Below are positions 62,512 through 64,000 of a stretch of DNA of 64,000 nt, piece by piece. Position 1 is the first letter of the stretch, and every line of letters starts with the position of its first letter. The DNA lies in contig NZ_MUNS01000042.1 of assembly GCF_002002705.1 (NCBI RefSeq), forward strand, positions 20,001 to 84,000, written 5' to 3'. Source of the stretch: Polaromonas sp. C04. GTDB taxonomy: Bacteria; Pseudomonadota; Gammaproteobacteria; Burkholderiales; Burkholderiaceae_C. The translations under genes and the position numbers were made by a program. The notes beneath the pieces were generated by a model that saw only the letters and a list, made by a program, of their open reading frames with translations, searched no databases and was not told where the DNA came from.

Positions 62512-64000
<1,489 letters not shown>

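Overview
The window looks like chromosomal DNA of a high-GC betaproteobacterium of the order Burkholderiales, most likely family Comamonadaceae (Polaromonas/Variovorax/Rhodoferax type). The grounds are codon use, many solute-binding-protein transport systems (including a Bug-type receptor), and short repeats that I associate from memory with Comamonadaceae. That assignment is inference; no database search was possible. I saw no rRNA, tRNA, CRISPR array, phage or insertion-sequence transposase.

Layout. 1-0.8 kb: the end of a molybdenum hydroxylase pair. 0.9-9.8 kb: uup, then a MocR regulator facing a tightly coupled run (LysE exporter, EamA exporter, aminotransferase, PhzF-like isomerase, threonine-dehydratase-like enzyme) and a histidine phosphatase. 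9.8-13.8 kb: a flavin monooxygenase with an NTF2-like front domain, preceded by an AcoR-type sigma-54 activator; a near-consensus -24/-12 promoter and an upstream palindrome lie between them. 14-15.7 kb: ornithine cyclodeaminase-like gene divergent from an Lrp regulator. 15.7-24.6 kb: a LysR regulator divergent from an operon of M20 amidohydrolase, complete Dpp/Opp-type ABC transporter and amidase, ending in a truncated MarC remnant. 24.9-29.6 kb: pirin, a beta-helix-like protein of unknown role, a Na+/H+ antiporter and a creatininase-family enzyme. 29.7-36.1 kb: a LysR-faced four-gene operon (CoA-transferase, DUF1254/DUF1214 protein, Bug receptor, lipoprotein esterase) for an unknown organic acid or ester. 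36.2-39.8 kb: a homodimeric 2-oxoacid dehydrogenase E1 gene with no E2/E3 genes beside it, divergent from an Lrp regulator. 39.9-55.7 kb: housekeeping genes (alanyl-tRNA editing, DsbD/ScsB, an SsuABC-like transporter with a facing two-component system, hemE, priA, AEC transporter, rep-like helicase). 55.7-64 kb: a Liv-type ABC transporter, a TSUP exporter and a hydantoinase/carbamoylase pair typical of reductive pyrimidine or hydantoin breakdown.

The most striking finding is a family of about 50-65 bp repeats lying inside protein-coding genes and translated without breaking the frame. I see ten intragenic copies plus one partial intergenic copy. They share a hairpin-like left end (GCTAY...RTAGC), then GCGC, GGGC and GCC-ATTT blocks. 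Copies supply signal peptides (dsbD and the small secreted protein at 55.2 kb), interdomain linkers (uup, the MocR regulator, priA) and loops (phzF-like, alaX-like, aceE-like). They occur only at 1-8 kb and 36-56 kb and are absent from about 7.8-36.7 kb and beyond 55.4 kb, which suggests those stretches have a different history. The E1 gene carries three different inserted repeats in one reading frame.
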